64,000 nucleotides of DNA from Beverwykella pulmonaria (Eukaryota; Ascomycota; Dothideomycetes; Pleosporales; Melanommataceae), in the NCBI GenBank assembly GCA_001599595.1, contig BCHH01000005.1, positions 674,034 through 738,033 on the forward strand. Reading direction: 5' to 3'. A program made the position numbers and the translations under genes. Of this stretch, positions 9,562 to 21,171 are shown in pieces; position 1 is the stretch's first letter; each line of letters starts with the position of its first letter. The notes under the pieces are model-generated. The model did not search any database. It was not told the DNA's origin and saw only the letters and a program-made list of their open reading frames with translations.

Positions 9562-10172
9562 GTGCCGGAACTCCCTCTGACTGCGCTTGACAATCTGCAT
9601 GTGCACATAACGATGAGACTAATGTACGTCCCCCCCCCCCGGCACTTTTGCCAACATCAAGATAATCTGGACCTTGTTCGATCTCTCATGAGCGATATAG
9701 TGCGCGAAATGGGGCTCAAATCCATATACTCGCACATCGAGAGCCAGTATATCTATGAGGAGTTCCGCGAGGTGCGGTATTGGGCCCTCGACACCAAGTC
9801 CTCAATGAGTTCATTGAGAATCTCAAGAAGGTGTATCCCGCATTCAGGGACAATCGAATAGGTAATTCGCCGCATTCGTTTGCGAGATTTGTTGACAAGA
9901 AAAAGGTGGCTAAGCCGAAGGTGGAGGACGAGGTTCAGGCCGAGAATCTGAAGGCGAAGAGGCAAGAGTTTCTAGAAAGGACGAGAACGAAGGTGTCGAT
10001 GAAGGAGTGGAAGGACCGTAAAGCCGAGGACCGCGTGACCACGTGGAAGAGGCTCAACAGGGTCAGATCGAGTTATAACATTCGCTCTATCGAGACCGTG
10101 ATTTGGGATCCACTGGCGCCTACGCCGATTCTATCATCGGCACTGCTCCCTACTAAGCACGGAGCCTCCTAA
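9562..10172 (+). pseudogene. Unrecognised frameshifted ORF, basic C-terminal part
   Basis: Two overlapping plus-strand frames join into one protein-like sequence. 9562-9860 gives a helical N-terminal part (LVRSLMSDIVREMGLKSIYS...). After a frame change near 9775-9790, 9780-10172 gives a highly charged helical part (KVYPAFRDNRIG, then KKKVAKPKVEDEVQAENLKA, RQEFLERTRTKV) ending at TAA/TAG after KHGAS. The second frame has no ATG near its start. A run of ten C bases at about 9631 may be a further shift site. I do not recognise the family; it might be a degraded conserved fungal gene. Confidence 0.3.
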
Positions 10173-10983
10173 AACAGAGCTAGAGATGAAAGAGAAATAG
10201 AAAACAACAAGCACGGAGGAGGTGAGGAAGAGAACCTGACTATCGACCCAGACCTTAATAAGTTAATCTTGCTTCAGCCCCTCGTCCGGGGGAAGATGCA
10301 CCATCTCCTGGCCCTTAGTTCAATCACTGATTCTGACAGACCTTCTAACTTGACCTAGACATGCTGGAGTCTTCTACGCAGTGACTAAATCTCGGTCAAG
10401 TGACAACGGGATCAGAGCGGGTTGTGTTGGTGAGGGCTAGCGTCTACAATGGTGGTTAACACAAGTCGACCGATTCATTGGATGAGGGTTCAAGGTTTGT
10501 TGGGGCTTCCAAAGCTTCCAGATATGGTCTCGATTTCGGGTGAGCGGGAAAAGGATCAGTGTGAGTGGTTTAAATGCGGGCGGACCCCTACAGCAGTGGT
10601 TAGTAGACAGAAGGTCATCATATTTCTCCTTCCCCAAATCATAGATCCTGAGCGAATGAACAAATACAATATCATTGGTGGTAATGAGGGTCTAGAAGTA
10701 CATGCAGTGAAGCTCTCATATATATGCTTCAATGGTGTCGAACTTTTGTGTTCGAAGCGCCTTGGTATCAATGCGGACGTTTTGGAATGACAAATACAAG
10801 TCTATAAAATGACAATAGGATATAAAAAGGACAGATGGGTGGTATCTTCAAGGACAGGGATCGTGAGTGCGACGCGTACCATGAGGTACAGACCAGCGTC
10901 GGAAAGATGGTGAGGCGTTCGATGCGACCGGCGTTTATCGTTTGCCTCGGCCTCAGGCGTATCGGAGTCGGACTTGGACTTGG
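10173..10983. other. Gene-free stretch downstream of CDF gene
   Basis: Frames on both strands (for example 10449-10790 plus) lack recognisable motifs and overlap each other as mirror images. The last 100-200 bases should hold the 3' UTR of the CDF transporter. Confidence 0.4.
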
Positions 10984-12627
10984 TTACGCTTCTTGCGCTT
11001 CGCTCTTCCTGGAGAAGCGAAGCATCGATCTTACGCGCTGCTTGATCGACCGTCTTTCAGTGACTTCGTACAGGGGCTTATGCTCCTCTTTGATGTCGTG
11101 CTCGTTTTCGTAATCGACGTGTACATACGCGCGTTCTACATCGGCAAGACCTATATGGGGTAAGTCTTGGGCTTGGGGACTTGGCAACTTATTTATTGCG
11201 AGCACTTACCTTCAAGCTTTCGTTGCAGTGCCTGGCTGACGTCATGAGTGATTTTGAGAGGTAAGGACTCATCCATGACAATGTCGACTTCCACATAATA
11301 ATTCTGCCCAGCATGGTAGGCGCGACACTGTTGCAGAGTTAGCAGCTGCCAAAATGTCATGACAAATGTCGAGACGCTTACAGTGTCGACCTTCTGGATG
11401 CGGGTGTCGTGTGTCAAAACAAGGTAGATGAGCTTGGATATGAACTCATTGGGTGCTGATTTCCCGACCAGGAGCCACACATGTTCGAAGGCGTTGGCAG
11501 CCCAGGATACCAGGATCAAAACACCGATCAAAATAGCTCCGATGGGGTCTGCAAACCACTTGACCCTGGTACCGATAATAGACATGGCCAGACCAAAGGC
11601 GTTCACGACAATATCGTTTCTGTGGTCAACGAAGAAGACGTGGACGGCTGGGTAGCGACGGAGAATGAAGCAATAGATGCACAAGCTACCTTTGCAGAAA
11701 ACTAGGTGCTGTGAGTCAAGCCGCCTTGCACTAGTACCATGAAATGATCACTTACTGGCAGTAGCCACAAAAGCAATGGGGATAATGTGGAGCTCCTCAA
11801 CACTCTTTGGACCAGCCGCAAGACTTCGAGCAGACTCAATCTAGGCATGTATCAGCTATCGTATGCACGACAGAGGCACAGAATGGCTTACAATTAGCTG
11901 GATGGCTACCGTTGTCATCAAACAACAGAACATGATGATGCCAATCGTTTCAATACGCGTCCGTCCCACAGGGTACTTGTACACACTTGGCCTAGCAGCC
12001 ATACGTGATGTGACAAGCATGACGACGGAGGACACGAGATCCATGAAGGCATCTGCGGCTGTGGCGAAGAGGGACAGTGAACCCGTAGAAATGGCGGCAT
12101 ACATTTGGATAATGAATAGGAAGAAATTGACAGCGAAGGAGGCATTCACAGCAAACTTCACTTTAGGACCATTCTCCAGGGTGTCGAGGGCGGCGAGGCG
12201 CTCCTCGTCGCCGCTCTCAAGGAACTGGTCAATGAGGGCATTCTGTCTCGTGTAGAACTTCCTCATGTGCCTCTTGTTGGCATCGGGATGAGCAGTCTTC
12301 ATCTCATCTTTCGAGATGTCATCTCGCCGGTGCCGAGCAAGATCCAAAGGGTCGTGCCCTGGGGCCATAAGCTCGACGACATGGTCAGCATTGGCTGCCT
12401 TGGGCGACAATGGCTGGATGGCGTCGATTTGCTCATTTGCTGTGATGGCGGAGGTGTTGGACGAGCTCTTGGGAGATCCAAGAGCAGTCGTTACTGGAGC
12501 ACTTGTTTGGTCGGCAGCTTGGCCGGCAGATGGCTGCGAAGAGGCTAAGAATAATTGTCAGAGCAAAGACACTTTGGGACGGGGGTCCTGGCACAGTAGC
12601 ACACGTACGATGAGAGTCGGAAGACAT
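10984..12627 (-). CDS. Cation diffusion facilitator (CDF) metal exporter, Mn-type motifs
   Basis: Six exons can be read on the minus strand: 12609-12627, 11892-12544, 11756-11840, 11701-11382, 11210-11327 and 10984-11150. Introns of 52-64 nt carry GT-AG ends and keep frame throughout, giving 453 residues. The first 130 residues are a hydrophilic cytosolic tail. Six membrane segments follow, with the metal-site motifs DAFMD (about residue 171-175, TM2) and DHRND (about 278-282, TM5). The soluble C-terminal domain contains the sequence DIVMDESLPLKITHDVSQAL. CDF proteins export divalent cations by proton exchange. DxxxD in both TM2 and TM5 is the pattern of the manganese-transporting subgroup, while zinc members have His in TM2. 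It is transcribed divergently from the ZIP importer at 13972. Confidence 0.92.
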
Positions 12628-13453
12628 GATTTCCGTGGGAATGCTGGGACGTGGTGGGTACTCGATCTGTTGTATAGATGCCTGGAATGGAAATCCAGAG
12701 GGTGGCATTGGGACAGGCCCTATTAAACAGCAACGAGAGGCAAACTCGCACTGCGGCACTAGGGAGCGCTAGAACTTGTCCTTGCGTGTTAGCTGGCATG
12801 TTGCAGTGCGGCATGCAGCGTGATGGGGGATGCGGTGGGGATCTTGTGGAGGCTCAAACGGCCAAGAAAGCTCATCGAGTTCACCCCGCAGTCGTGAAAC
12901 CGCGAAGGGCCAGGTTTAGACGAAGCGAGGTCGGGTCCACTTCCCTGTGCGCTATGCGCTAGCGTACCCTAACCGACGCTAGCCAGTCCCAGCAAGTGCC
13001 GAATTAAATTACTCCTTTTGGTGAATGCACGTGCCATCAATTAGTCTCCGTCGCCGGGCGCTTTTTCGATCGCCGCCGCCACCAGCGCACATCCCTCCAC
13101 CACCCTCGCGCATCACGCCCCTCGAAACCGTGTACCTATCACGGCTCCTCTAAAGTCATTCGTGTTCCACCCCACCCCTTCCAGCCTCAGCCAAGCCCTC
13201 CCTGTGCCATGCCAACCCCCGGGTTACTCACTGCCGCCTTGGCCTTCCACGGTGTTCGCCCACCAGGTTTCCCATTGGCCTGCTGGATTTGTGTATCTAG
13301 CGGCTGCCACTACAACTGCAGCAGAACATTCCATCAAAAACATCGAGCGCATCAATCGCAGACCATTTTATCGCTACTTTTGGCATCTGCCCCACTACTC
13401 CAAGACCACTTTTGAGCCGCATCCCCACTGCTATCCCCGGCTTCGCCCGAAGC

Positions 13454-13483
13454 AGCACTGCTTAGCACTGCTTAGCACTGCTT
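13454..13483. repeat. Three perfect 10-bp tandem repeats
   Basis: AGCACTGCTT occurs three times head to tail inside the divergent CDF/ZIP promoter. Each unit is nearly self-complementary around its centre (AGCA...TGCT), so each could be a palindromic protein-binding site, or the array may be slippage. Confidence 0.9.
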
Positions 13484-13842
13484 CACGCCGCTCCTGCCAA
13501 TGCAAGTTTCTGTCATCCCAAGCCTTGTGGCCTTCATCGTAATGCCGTTCTTCCTTGCTGGTTCGACGGTACTCTCAGTGCCTGGAAACGTTTGACCCTC
13601 CGCGCTCTTGTGTCAATCTACGTCCAGCCATGGGAGAGCTGAGGCATGGACCACCTAGATTAAGCTTCACTATTCCCGCTTCTCCACCCCGGACGTTCTG
13701 GAGACGTGCTGATCAATCAGGAACAGTTAGCGTCGTTCCTGTCATGGAGCCTTAAAGCAGACTCCATAGCCCAACGCCGAGCTTGAGTTACACCTGACTA
13801 CTCACGCCCGGTGCATTCTCTTCGTTCACTCTCTGGAAGAGA

Positions 13843-13902
13843 CCTTTTCTTCTTCCCTTTCTTCCCTTTCTTCCCTTATTCCCTTCTTACTTTCTCTTCT
13901 CT
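13843..13902 (+). promoter_or_regulatory. Pyrimidine-rich tract before ZIP start
   Basis: Sixty bases almost entirely of C and T (repeats of cttccctt), followed by CTAAACATCG about 70 bases before the ATG at 13972. Such CT blocks just upstream of the transcription start are common in well-expressed genes of filamentous fungi. Confidence 0.55.
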
Positions 13903-13971
13903 AAACATCGTCGCCGGCGACGAGGCTGCTGGCTAGTCTTGAATATATACATTTTTAATTAACTACTCACA

Positions 13972-15364
13972 ATGGATATGGAGAAAATGCCAAAGCCTAA
14001 GTGCGGCAGCACGGAGAGCGCTGCAGGTTATGACTTCCCTCTTCACCTTGCAGCAGTGTGTAAGTGGATACTGTAGATAACCCCTTGGCATTAGAATTTG
14101 CTAAGATAGCTAGTCATTGTGTTCCTTGCCAGTATCGGAGGCTGTGGTTTCCCCGTTGTGGCAAAGAAGATAACGTGGATGCACATCCCCCCCAAAGTCT
14201 TCTTTTTCACCAAGCACTTTGGTACCGGCGTTCTGATTGCTACAGCATTCGTTCATGTAAGGCCTCCCTGCTCCCCACTTTTTGCTCACTTCTAACATTA
14301 GACAGCTTCTCCCGACGGCATTCCAATCGCTCAATGACCCATGTCTTCCAGATCTGTTCACCGACAAATATCCTGCGATGCCCGGTGTTATCATGATGGC
14401 ATCTCTGTTCGTTCTTTTCCTGATCGAAATGTGGCTCAACGCAAAGACTGGAGGACACACCCACGGAGGTGCCACTGGCGAGGAATTCGGTGCCAACAGG
14501 GGCGAGCCAGGTGTTCAAGCCGCCTTCAACAACCCCATCCGACGTGTGCAAAGCTACGACTCGCAAATGACCATGGCCCAACGTGACGAAAAGAAGGGGT
14601 GGGAGACCAGCACGTACCCGATCGAGAAACAAAACTTCCCCTTCCCATCCGAGACCGAGAGCCTCGACCCCAAGTCCGAGATGCCCGCATGGTTTATTGT
14701 CTTCTACGAGCAGTACGTCCGCCAGCGCGATGAAATTCTCTTGGCCCTCAACCGGACTATGCCTGCTCTTCCCCAGTACAATCAGCAAACCCAGAAAACC
14801 TCGAATAAGGACGTCAACCAGCAATCATCGTACTTTGAGGATGATGTTGAGAAGCAAGAAGTTGATCCCCACCTCCTGAAGAAGCTCTCCTCGCAGATCA
14901 CCCTGATTGAGGGTGGTATTTTATTCCACTCTGTTTTCGTCGGTATGACTGTCTCCATTACTAACGAAGGTTTCGTCACTCTTCTCGTCGCCATTATCTT
15001 CCACCAGGCCTTCGAAGGTCTTGGTCTTGGCTCTCGTATCGCTGCTGTTCCTTATCCCAGCAACAGCTGGAAGCCTTGGGCCCTCGTTGTTGCTTTTGGG
15101 ACCACTGCCCCCATTGGCCAGGCTCTTGGACTTGCCACTCGTGGGACATACGACCCCTCAAGTGCGTTTGGCCTCATCCTTGTCGGTACTTGCAACGCCA
15201 TCTCTTCCGGTCTCCTTCTCTACGCAGCGCTTGTAGACTTGCTTGCTGAGGACTTCCTCAGCGAAGAGGCCCAGCACAACATGACCACCAGGGACAAGAC
15301 CAAGGCTTTCATTTACCTTCTTATGGGTGCGGCCGGCATGAGCATTGTTGGCGCTTTCGCGTAA
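13972..15364 (+). CDS. ZIP family zinc/iron importer
   Basis: Three exons (13972-14059, 14114-14256, 14306-15364) with introns of 54 and 49 nt, the second with a CTAAC branch site, give 429 residues. The N-terminal helices (LHLAAVFIVFLASIGGCGFP; TKHFGTGVLIATAFVHLLPT) and the C-terminal block are typical of ZRT1/ZRT2-type transporters. Signature metal-binding helices are seen at HSVFVGMTVS (His285) and HQAFEGLGLGSRIA (His310, Glu314). The central cytosolic loop contains HTHGG but is otherwise not strongly His-rich. The protein should import Zn2+ across the plasma membrane. The splice join AFVH|LLPTAFQSL restores the conserved helix, supporting the acceptor at 14305. It is divergent from the CDF exporter. 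Confidence 0.93.
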
Positions 15365-17912
15365 ATGACTGCTCCTACGAACACAACCACTAAGCAACTA
15401 CATAGAGCTGCCGCAACACTTTCGCTCGGGGGATTCCCTCCCACTCACTTCCTCGCGTGCTGTATCTCAACACTCTGGGCTTTTTCTTACTCTCATTTTC
15501 GCACATCGTAGTCTCCAGTGTCGCATGTCCGCATGTTAGCTCGGGTAAGGCTTTTAATGCAGTCACGTCACGGAGATTATACTGTACAACACTCGGGATG
15601 GATGGGGTTGTGGCGTCTATCTGTACAAGGTCTCGTTTGTGTTGTTTCATCTTTCGTCGCGTCACAATATACTTAAGAAAGCAAAAAGGGGCAACCATTC
15701 TTTCTTTAATGTGGTTAGTGCGGTATGTAATGCCATCATCATCTGTTGCCTATCAAACACCTATGTATCAATAACCTATATACTTTAACTGTAACTTGTT
15801 TGGCCTGGCCTGGTCTTGTCTAGAGAGCATTGGCGCTGGAAGCCAAGAAGATAGAATAGATCAATGAATGATGAATCTAAATATGGACGCTGAGTTTGCT
15901 TAATTTTGAGTGACAATGTTTCGCCAGTTAAATTCGTAACTTCGCCCAGAGCGAAGTGTACGTTTACAAGAGTACGCGTCCTTGGCTGCAGGCTTCGTAT
16001 CACTCCGACTTGTTGGTTGCGAGTTTGCGTTGCTTCTTACGTATCTCCGTTTCAACAGTGTCCAAACGTCGTCTGCCGAACTCACCTCACCTCTGGCAGC
16101 ACGAATGTGGCGTGGTCGACATCTGGTTTAGCAGTGCCGCATGGGCGCAAGGGAATTTAAGAGAGCTTCGCCTTAGGGAAAGATTTCGTCGGGAAACCCC
16201 CAAAAAAAAGGGGGGAGAGGAACCAGAGGCTCGCCTCCGCAGCGAAGCAGAGGTTTGCCCTAGGCAGTAAGAATGAAAGAGACAGAGGTTCGCCTCGAGC
16301 ACTAAAAACAAGAGAGCCAGAGGTCCGCCTGAGGCAGTAAAAAGAGTCGAGCCAGAGCTCCGCATTTTGCAAATTAGAAACAAATCCGCCAGAGCTCCGC
16401 CTTGTCCTCGATGAAGAGATGAAGAGCGCGCTCTTGTAGTGCCCTTTTTCAACCTGCTTCTCCAGCATCCCCTTTATACCCGTCCATCTCCCTATACTCG
16501 GCGTACAAGCAGCGGCTCGGAACCACCAAGACAAGATGTTGGCGGGAGATGGGCAAGCCGAATGGAATCTGAGTTTGCAATTCAGCGCGGGGAGGAGGCG
16601 ATCCGGAGAAGTTAGCATTGGGGAGGTTCTTGTCTTGATCAGCATTTCATACTTGGCAGCATCAAGATGTGTGAGGATTTGCATCACGCATTTGGACCCT
16701 CTGGGCAGTATCCCGGATGCACCTCGAAAATCAGGCATGCTAGTAGCAGAAGGGGCTATTTGTGAGCCAAGAAGTGGGCACAAGCTTCTCTGGGACGCAT
16801 GGAAGATGCCTCGACTAGGAATTTTCTTTCCTTGCTCTTTTTTGAAATCCCAAAACAGTCCTCGGAGGGGGTGTTCCACTTGGCGTTGCTCCTTAAAACG
16901 TTCCAAGCTCTTTTCCGTTACTGTGAACAAACGAAGAAAAGGGGAGGCGGCCAATCGGGAGGTGGACTTGCGTTTTAGTTGCGGCGCTTTTGTAATTCCT
17001 GAGTGGCGAATCACGGCATTTGCATTTTGATGACGAAGAGGGGAGGCCGACGTTGTTTCCAAGTGCTGGCGTTGTGACTGTTGGCGTTTGGGACGATGCA
17101 GCTAGGCTGCTTGAATCACATCTACCAAGCAATGTGGTGATTGGTGCGGGAGAGAGGGGAGCGGCAGTTGATTTAGCGTCAGGCGGAGCGGAACTGTGGC
17201 GCTCGGAGGATTGTGACGAGAAACAGCGGGGAAACTTGCCAGGCGCGCAGCCTCTATTCATTCTCGCAGCGTTTGGAAGATTGTCTTCTGCTTTCGTCCT
17301 ACACCGCACCACGCTTCCCTAGAACACGATCCGAGCTCGACAGCCCTTCCTTGGATTATAGATTCACCGCTGTTTTCTCCCTCCTCCCCCGGATTTTCGC
17401 CTTTCGGTTAAATAATCAGTTGGTGCGCGGTGGCTCCGCACCTGCTTCCGCGCCTGCATGCGCTCATGCGTCTAGATGCGTTTTGGCTGCATTCGGATAC
17501 AAACGTTTCCGCGCAAGAGGATGATCACAGGCTGGAAACGGACGAAAAGAATGGAAACAAGAATTTGGACGGCCAGTAAGAAGAGTGGGGCTGTGTTTGC
17601 GCGACTTTTGGAAGCGTGGATGCGTAAGATCGATATCGGACTATCTCATCTAGTTGTATTTCCTCGAAGCTAGTATATTTAGCAGAGATAACGATTAAGA
17701 TGGTCGATACAATGACAAAATTCTTCAGGTACTTTTCAGCTAGAAGGTATGGAGAAATCTCTTGATCGAAAGATTACCAACTCTATTCACAGCAGTATCA
17801 GCGGAAATGCTATGAACCCAAACGATCAAATGTTTATCTCCATGACATAGGCCATACTCAAAGCCTGGAGCCTGATCACCTTCCAGGCGACTCGTCGCCG
17901 CCCCTCCGGCAG
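15365..17912. other. Gene-poor region with minisatellite
   Basis: The first 400 bases probably include the ZIP 3' UTR. Beyond that no coding frame is supported. The longest frame (301 codons, minus, 16157-17062) runs through the minisatellite and has a composition unlike a protein family. A second long frame on the plus strand (16536-17030) mirrors it. Confidence 0.45.
16224..16415. repeat. Degenerate 35-bp minisatellite, six units
   Basis: Units begin CAGAG(G/C)(T/C)(C/T)CGCC at 16224, 16248, 16283, 16318, 16353 and 16390. Spacings are 24, 35, 35, 35 and 37 bases. Middle units share GGCAGTAAxAA and end GAGAGC/GTCGAGC. The units have diverged, so the array is not recent. Confidence 0.85.
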
Positions 17913-18938
17913 CTAGTTTTCTTTCTTCGCGTTCCTCCTCAGCAAGAACCACAGCGATACCAAGTGGAAGACAGCGATGCAATCCAGACCGGCTGAAGCC
18001 GCGCTTCTGACTAAGTAGCGTAGGCCATGGCTGGTGGGATATAATTGAGATGATACAAGGCCAGGAAAATTTCCAATAGAGTAGAAGACGGGCAGAGCTA
18101 TAGACCGCTTATGATCTGGCATCAAATTGATAGCAACCCAACAGTCAATAAGGAATAGCCATATCCATGCTAACGTGTGATGTCAGCCAAATGTAAGGAT
18201 AGCCTGAACAGTCTGCCTACCTGCAAATTCCCCCTGATCTTTAATAGGCTTAATAGCATACACAAACAATCCTCCAACTGCCCCCGACACTATATTTACT
18301 AAATTCCTCAACATGACCTGTTCGTTGTCGACATTCTCGGAAAGGTCATAGCAAAGAGATACGTAAAGCCCGGTGAAACACCAGCCCATAATTGTGTATG
18401 AAGCCTGTGCAGAACGTAACAAGGCTTTATAGAATGTGTGTAGTACCGAGAGCTTTGTTAGCGCAAAAACGCTTGATGACCATCACCCAGGGGGCTTCGA
18501 AGAGAATGAAGACCACAAAGAAGAGTGTGTTGGTGTTGCCATATTACCCGTCTTTGAGTCTGAGGTCCTCGTCAAAGCCGAAGACGCGGACATTTCCAAC
18601 CTAGTCAATTCTCAATGTCATATTCTAGCCTCGCGGACAGGCAAAAACTTACATTAGATTCGTCCAGAGCAGAAAGAACGAGGAGCATAAAGACTATAGC
18701 AAGGGACTATGTATCAAAATTTCTCGGGCGGCCTTCCTCTTTCCGGATCGATGAAGGTAGGTGAAGATGAGGCATTGTTGCTGGAGATTTCGAGGCTTTT
18801 CGCATCAATCTCTGAGGTGGTTTTCGTCACGTCGATTTCAACGGCTTGTATAGTCGCGGGTAGATGTTTTTTAGCATCCACGTTCTTATGTATGATATAG
18901 AAGCAAGGCAAATTCCGGTTGTTCTTAAGTTCCCGCAT
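17913..18938 (-). pseudogene. MFS transporter (allantoate permease/ACS-type) pseudogene with internal deletion
   Basis: Minus-strand pieces follow the order of a Dal5-like MFS anion:cation symporter. There is an N-terminal cytosolic tail (18938-18714), then TM1 ending in LLVLSALDESN, then a recognisable intron (gtaagt...ctag). The conserved loop follows (VGNVRVFGFDEDLRLKDG), and TM2-TM4 to about 18183. After a jump, the C-terminal part is WVAINLMPDHKRSIALPVFYSIGNFPG and LLRR. Most of TM5-TM10 is missing. A TAA replaces the expected Gln in the DGQY motif, another TAA falls in the TM3 region, and a stop follows residue 75, so no functional product is possible. The nonsense codons fit C-to-T/G-to-A decay. 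Confidence 0.75.
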
Positions 18939-21171
18939 ATCTATTCATATTAGTCATAGCAATTTAACATTAACGATAGCCTTATGGGAGCTGATAATAG
19001 AAGTCATACTGAGAAAGACTGAAACTTTAATTAGACTTCGGCATTTTGCGAACGGGTATGCTAGTTGCTTCCTCCGTTATAACGCTGGAACGAGTCATGC
19101 ATGGATAGACTAGGCGCCGAATAGGGATGATAATCAAATGAATCTTGCGATATCTTGGACAACGCTAAATCAGCGCTGACTTCAGCAAATTTCGACCATC
19201 ATTTTTGAACGTCTACTTTAGAGTTAACAACAAAGATTGCCCAATTTATCCGATGGAAATGCCTGAACACACCAGGCCTCGAGCGACAGCACGGTTAATG
19301 GGAAGCGTTATTGCTTGGAAGATATAAGTATGGCGAAGCTAAGGCAACAATTGTGATTGTGAAATAATGTGTCAATCATCTAGATGTCGGCAAAGAAAGC
19401 AAAATTTAGCTTCGTTCCATCTTTACATGTAAATATCAAATGCTAATTCGAAGCAGTGCGATTTGAAATCACTGCAATGTTCCAACTGCGATGCCACGCA
19501 AGTGCCATGCTTGGTCTTCAATTTCATCAAGCAGGCCAAGGTGGTTTTGACCTGTGTTCTGCAGAACGTGGACAGCTAGGCCTAATCTTTTTCACAATTC
19601 CCCGAAAATTTGTGGCGATTCTTGAAGCTTATATAACCGACTTGGCTACTAAGAACAAACAGCTGGGAGCTCAAACTATGGTGGAGTTACTTGAGTCTAC
19701 CATTTTGCATAGTACTCGAAATGAACGCGAAGATATATATCCAGTAGACTTCCTAGATTAGATTAGCAGTAGCCTAGGACGAACCGTATGCGAGCCTCGA
19801 ACCAGCCACTATTCTTGGGTATAAGTGGCAGGATCGCGCTCGCAATACTTGTCATAGCCGCAATACGCATAGAAGGCGTGTCATATTCTCCGTTAGTTGA
19901 GCAACTATCGAGTCAACATCCTCCAACTCCGTACTCACCTGCATCTCAGGCCTCCCCTCCACCACATCATGCTGCAGACCACCTAGTTAACGTCTAATTT
20001 CAGTATCAAACTCCGCATTTACCAACTGTAGAGAGTTTGCAGGCTGAACGGGCGACTGAGAACGCCTATCTCGGCCAGGAAAACTATCAATATTCCTTTA
20101 AGGACATCTTTGTTATTGCCCTTCGTAATGTTCACCACCTATTGGCAAATGCCCGCCTCTCTTCACTTGCCGTTGATCTTGGGGGTTGCACTTGGAAACT
20201 GAAGAGCACGGACAGCATATGGAGATAGACCAACTCAACTAGCAATTGCAGTTGTGGTATTCGTCATACTTATTCAACAGGTTCTTGTGTATCACACTTA
20301 GTCGCCACTTTGGAATCCCTGACCACGGCAGCGACATGAAAATCCCAAGCCCGTTCAAGATTATTCCTAGTATCAAGACCCTGCATTGATAGCATAAGAT
20401 CAACGCCATGCAGAAATGGGTGGCTCTGTCTGACGATGAATCGCCGTTTTCGGAATTTAAGTCAGTTCCTCATTACGGATTCTAGCAACTAAATATGGCT
20501 AGTCATTCTTGTTGCCTGTGTTTCACTTTATCAAAAGTCTGATTGACAGCGATTTGGCGTAGGTTTGTTTCAATATGCGAATTCAAAGTTTCGTGGCCTT
20601 CGATATTCTAGAAGAAGGATAATCAACGATTGAGATAGGCACATTTCGTTTCCTTTCCATGAATTTAATCTTACATCAGTCCTCCCATTTCAATATTTCA
20701 TGACGTTCGATGGTTCGATGGAATTCCCGAGTGCGTATGTACGACGAAAACTTAAGCGTGTCGATTTGTGTCTGATGCCAATACTCACCAGTTTCGATCT
20801 AAAAGGCACAAGCTTACGGTATACCAAAGTGTAGTTTACATACTTTTTCTAGGAAGGTAGACAGCTTCAAATTTTACAAGGTGAGGAAGTCGCTGATTCG
20901 CTGGAAGATCAAGTCACGTGCGCGGCCTTTCGGCTCAGCCCGGCATCACAAATTTTCCCGCCGCAACCGTCAATGACTCCTTCAGTATCCGGACCACGAC
21001 TCGTTCCGCCAACAATCATTGATCACCTACCGCAATTTACCGTCTCCATTGGGCCTCCATCCGGCGCATGCAACGGGCCACAATCATAGTGCACAGGCGA
21101 TCTATTCCTTTGACTCGTCGTCACGACTGCGTGTTCTGCCTTACCGGAGAGCTACGGCACTGCACGCAATC
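18939..21171. other. Gene-free AT-rich stretch and TF upstream region
   Basis: Over 2 kb without a recognisable gene. A 101-codon plus frame (19456-19761) and others at 19788-20228 show no family resemblance. The last part contains TCACGTGC at about 20911 and the leader of the Zn2Cys6 gene. Confidence 0.45.

Larger units (their letters stand above)
12628..13971. promoter_or_regulatory. Shared divergent promoter region of CDF and ZIP genes
   Basis: The 1344 bases between the two start codons hold no supported gene; plus-strand frames at 12678-12962 and 13162-13542 are proline/cysteine-rich chance frames. A pyrimidine tract lies just upstream of the ZIP start. Because the two transporters move divalent metals in opposite directions, a common metal-responsive control is plausible, but I recognise no defined zinc or manganese response element. 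Confidence 0.45.

Noticed and set aside
13162..13542. 126-codon ORF in the CDF/ZIP promoter region
   Set aside because: Pro/Cys/His-rich chance frame without motif, in the expected promoter and leader zone.
16157..17062. 301-codon minus-strand frame
   Set aside because: It overlaps a long plus-strand frame, part of it is written by the 35-bp minisatellite, and no segment resembles a protein family.
19780..19860. Possible tRNA, because of GAGCCTCGAACCAGCC
   Set aside because: The T-arm-like piece has no matching acceptor, D or anticodon arms.
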